Positions 5,212 to 6,932 of a DNA stretch of 6,932 nucleotides are shown here, piece after piece. The stretch lies in the NCBI GenBank assembly GCA_046732855.1, contig JBKPNX010000153.1:1-6932 (forward strand), written 5' to 3'. The stretch's first letter is position 1. Every line of letters starts with the position of its first letter. Made by a program: the position numbers and the translations under genes. The notes below the pieces were generated by a model. The model was not told the origin of the DNA and searched no databases. It saw only the letters and a list, made by a program, of their open reading frames with translations. Source of the stretch: JBKPNX01 sp046732855. GTDB lineage: Bacteria; Pseudomonadota; Alphaproteobacteria; Geminicoccales; Geminicoccaceae.

Positions 5212-6598
5212 GCCGGCACGGCGCCAAGCCCAAGGTCCGGTGCGCGGTCTACACACGGAAGAGTTCCGAGGAGGGTCTGGGGCAGGAGTTCAACTCGCTC
5301 GACGCGCAGCGCGCCGCTGGCGAGGCGTATATCGCGAGCCAGGGCGCAGAGGGCTGGCTGCTCGTCCCCGACCGGTACGATGACGGTGGTATCTCCGGCG
5401 CGACGCTGGAGCGCCCGGCGTTGCAGCGGCTGATTCAAGATATCGAGGCCGGTAGAGTCGACACCGTCGTCTGCTATAAAATCGACCGGTTGTCGCGCTC
5501 GCTCACTGACTTTGCCAAGCTGGTCGACGTGTTCGAACGGAACAGCGTCACGTTCGTCTCGGTGACGCAGTCGTTCTGCACCACGACCTCGATGGGTCGG
5601 CTGACGCTCAACATACTGCTGTCGTTCGCGCAGTTCGAACGCGAACTCGCTGGCGAACGAATCAGGGATAAATTTGCCGCCAGCCGCCGCAAGGGCATCT
5701 TCATGGGCGGCCACCCGCCGCTCGGCTACGACATCCGGGATCGCAAGCTAGTGGTGAACCCGGCCGAGGCCGAGCTGGTGCGCCTGATCTTCCGGCGCTT
5801 CCTCGACCTTGGCTCGGCCCTCCTGCTGATCCGGGAGCTGAACGCCCAGGGCACCGCACCAAGTCCTGGACCACGCAGGGAGGCACCTTCCGCGAGGGAC
5901 GCCTGTTCGACAAGGGCACGCTGTACAAGATCCTGCGCAACCGCACCTATCTCGGCGAGGCCGTGCACAAGGGCAAGAGCTACCCGGGCGAACACGAGCC
6001 GATCATCGACTACGCGACCTGGGACAGCGTGCACGAGGTTCTTGCCTCGAACGCGACGCGCCGTGGCAACGAAGCGCGCGCCCGGACACCGGCGCCGCTC
6101 CGGGGCCTGATGCGCTGCACGCACTGCGGCTCGGCGATGACGCCGACCCACACGCGCCGGTGTGGCCGGCTGTACCGCTACTATGTCTGGCTCGGGGCGA
6201 GCCGCCGCGGCCACGACACGTGCCCGGTGCGCTCGATCGCCGCCGGCGAGGTTTGAGAGCCTCGTGCTGGGGCAGGTGCGCCGGCTGCTTGCGTCGCCCG
6301 AGCTGGTCGTGCGGACCATCACCGCAGTGCGCCGGGAGAACGGCGCAGCTCAGGACACAGAGCTCGAGGAGGGCGATGTCATCGAAGCCCTGGGCGCGCT
6401 CGAACCGGTGTGGGACGAGCTCTACCCAGCTGAGCAGGCACGCATCCTACGGCTGTTGATTGGCGCATCGATGTCGCGCCCAACGGCATCTCGGTCACGC
6501 TACATGCCGCCGGGATTCGCAGTCTCGTCGCGGAGCTGGCGGACCAAGAGCCTTCTGCTCGGGCCGCCTCCAAACCCATGCTGGAGGCAGCAGAGTGA
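5208..6598 (+). pseudogene. Large serine recombinase, split by three frame changes
   Basis: A site-specific DNA recombinase of the large serine (resolvase/invertase) type. From the ATG at 5208, which overlaps the DUF2924 stop, the catalytic domain is clear: YTRKS with nucleophile Ser19 (15-19), YDDGGISG (57-64), YKIDRLSRSLTDF (90-102) and LLSFAQFERELAGERIRDK (137-155). The recombinase domain follows with GGHPPLGYDIRDRKL (167-181). Near 5855 one base seems missing: frame 2 then continues RTKSWTTQGGTFREG, KGTLYKILRNRTYLGE and HKGKSYPGEHEPIID, and a zinc ribbon with CTHC at 6117-6128. At 6251 one extra G ends this frame with TGA, while frame 3 goes on FESLVLGQVRRLLASPELV to about 6461. There a base is missing, and frame 2 resumes RIDVAPNGISVTLHAAG to the TGA at 6596-6598. 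Rebuilt length is about 460 aa, near normal. As written it makes only a 300-aa fragment. Confidence 0.88.
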
Positions 6599-6932
6599 TG
6601 ACCGAGCGCGCGAATCTCGAACTCGACACTCTGACCATCCGCATCCCGGTGCGGCTGCAGCGGCGGGGTGGCCGGAAGCTGATCCTGACGCCGGAGGGTG
6701 TGGCGGCGCCGGCACGAAAGCCGAGCCGCGACGAGACACTCGTCAAGACGCTCATGCGCGCGCATCGGTGGCGGCGCCAGATCGAGAGCGGCCAGGCGAA
6801 GTCAATCACCGACCTTGCGGAGCAGGAGGGCGTCACGGACGCCTACCGTCTTCCTGCGTCCAGCCGATCGCGGCGTCAATCGGCACACATGCTATGTGGA
6901 TACCCTGCGGCATCAGTTCCCTTGCCATGCTC
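6598..6932 (+). CDS. Small HTH-like protein of the recombinase cassette, 3' part replaced
   Basis: The ATG shares its A with the recombinase stop (TGATG at 6596-6600), so translation is probably coupled. The N-terminus LTIRIPVRLQRRGGRKLILTPEG (12-34) and DETLVKTLMRAHRWRRQIESGQ (45-66) match small proteins that follow serine recombinases in Alphaproteobacteria. After them comes a helix-turn-helix-like segment, SITDLAEQEGVTDAY (69-83). Family members then continue with a second helix of the type V-x-R-L-L-x-L-x-x-LAP. Here that is lost after Y83 (codon 6844-6846), and the remaining open frame to the window edge reads as unrelated residues. The same DNA on the minus strand encodes part of a dehydrogenase, so the residues after 83 are probably not a real product. 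A DNA-binding or directionality role beside the recombinase is inference. Confidence 0.6.
   Translation, partial: MTERANLELDTLTIRIPVRLQRRGGRKLILTPEGVAAPARKPSRDETLVKTLMRAHRWRRQIESGQAKSITDLAEQEGVTDAYRLPASSRSRRQSAHMLCGYPAASVPLPC
6845..6932 (-). pseudogene. Fragment of a short-chain dehydrogenase/reductase (SDR), cut at the junction
   Basis: Read on the minus strand from the right edge, the sequence gives SMARELMPQGIHIACV and then PIDAAIGWTQEDG. This matches the segment after the active-site Tyr/Lys helix in SDR-type NAD(P)-dependent oxidoreductases (commonly S-M-A-R-E-L-x-P-x-G-I-H-V-A-x-V-x-I-D). The match stops after EDG at about 6845. The frame then runs RRP into a stop at 6833-6835, so the C-terminal part of the enzyme is missing. 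The N-terminal part, with the cofactor and catalytic residues, would lie right of the window. The fragment is about 29 residues, so the assignment rests on motif reading alone. Confidence 0.55.

Noticed and set aside
5115..5714. 199-codon minus-strand open frame
   Set aside because: Antisense to the well-supported recombinase catalytic domain and the end of DUF2924; shadow frame.
5726..6322. 198-codon minus-strand open frame, longer than the broken plus frames beside it
   Set aside because: The plus strand carries recombinase and zinc-ribbon motifs through the whole stretch once shifts are allowed, so the minus frame is a shadow.
1..6932. CRISPR array, tRNA, rRNA or a complete insertion sequence
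   Set aside because: No regularly spaced repeats, no tRNA-like cloverleaf recognised, no rRNA stretches, and no transposase with terminal inverted repeats were seen on either strand.

Overview
The window is GC-rich, strongly codon-biased DNA that looks alphaproteobacterial, most likely Rhizobiales or a related order. The taxonomic cues are a MucR/Ros zinc-finger regulator, a TolB-like/TPR protein of the type common in rhizobia, and a DUF2924 plus large serine recombinase module. The mix of a recombinase cassette, a decayed phage-repressor-like fragment, repeats and broken genes marks an accessory, recombining region rather than core genome.

Layout, left to right. (1) 1-1287: the 3' part of a RecD2-type SF1 helicase that enters from the left edge. 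The ATG at 55 is not its real start, because the preceding residues lie in another frame and a one-base shift sits near 88-92. (2) 1286-1548: a decayed C-terminal fragment of an S24 (LexA/CI-type) peptidase, recognisable only by joining frames. (3) 1651-2130: a MucR/Ros-family regulator, probably with a shifted C-terminal tail. (4) 2131-2805: a non-coding stretch with a repeat and a hairpin, ending in a sigma70-like promoter. (5) 2806-4077: an exported TolB-like/TPR protein, intact. (6) 4078-4540: a non-coding stretch with a second copy of the repeat and a cluster of perfect hairpins. (7) 4541-6932: a tightly coupled cassette of a small conserved-looking protein, DUF2924, a large serine recombinase and a small HTH-like protein, each start overlapping the previous stop. 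(8) 6845-6932: the minus strand encodes a fragment of a short-chain dehydrogenase, fused head-on to the truncated HTH gene.

The serine recombinase is read through three frame changes, yet each segment keeps clean family-like sequence, so the indels are either very recent or sequence errors. Similar single-base shifts occur in the helicase, the S24 remnant and probably the MucR tail. The best candidate for an under-described system is the four-gene recombinase cassette. Its catalytic core is clear, but the roles of its three partner genes are not known to me. All family assignments are from reading motifs; no search was run.
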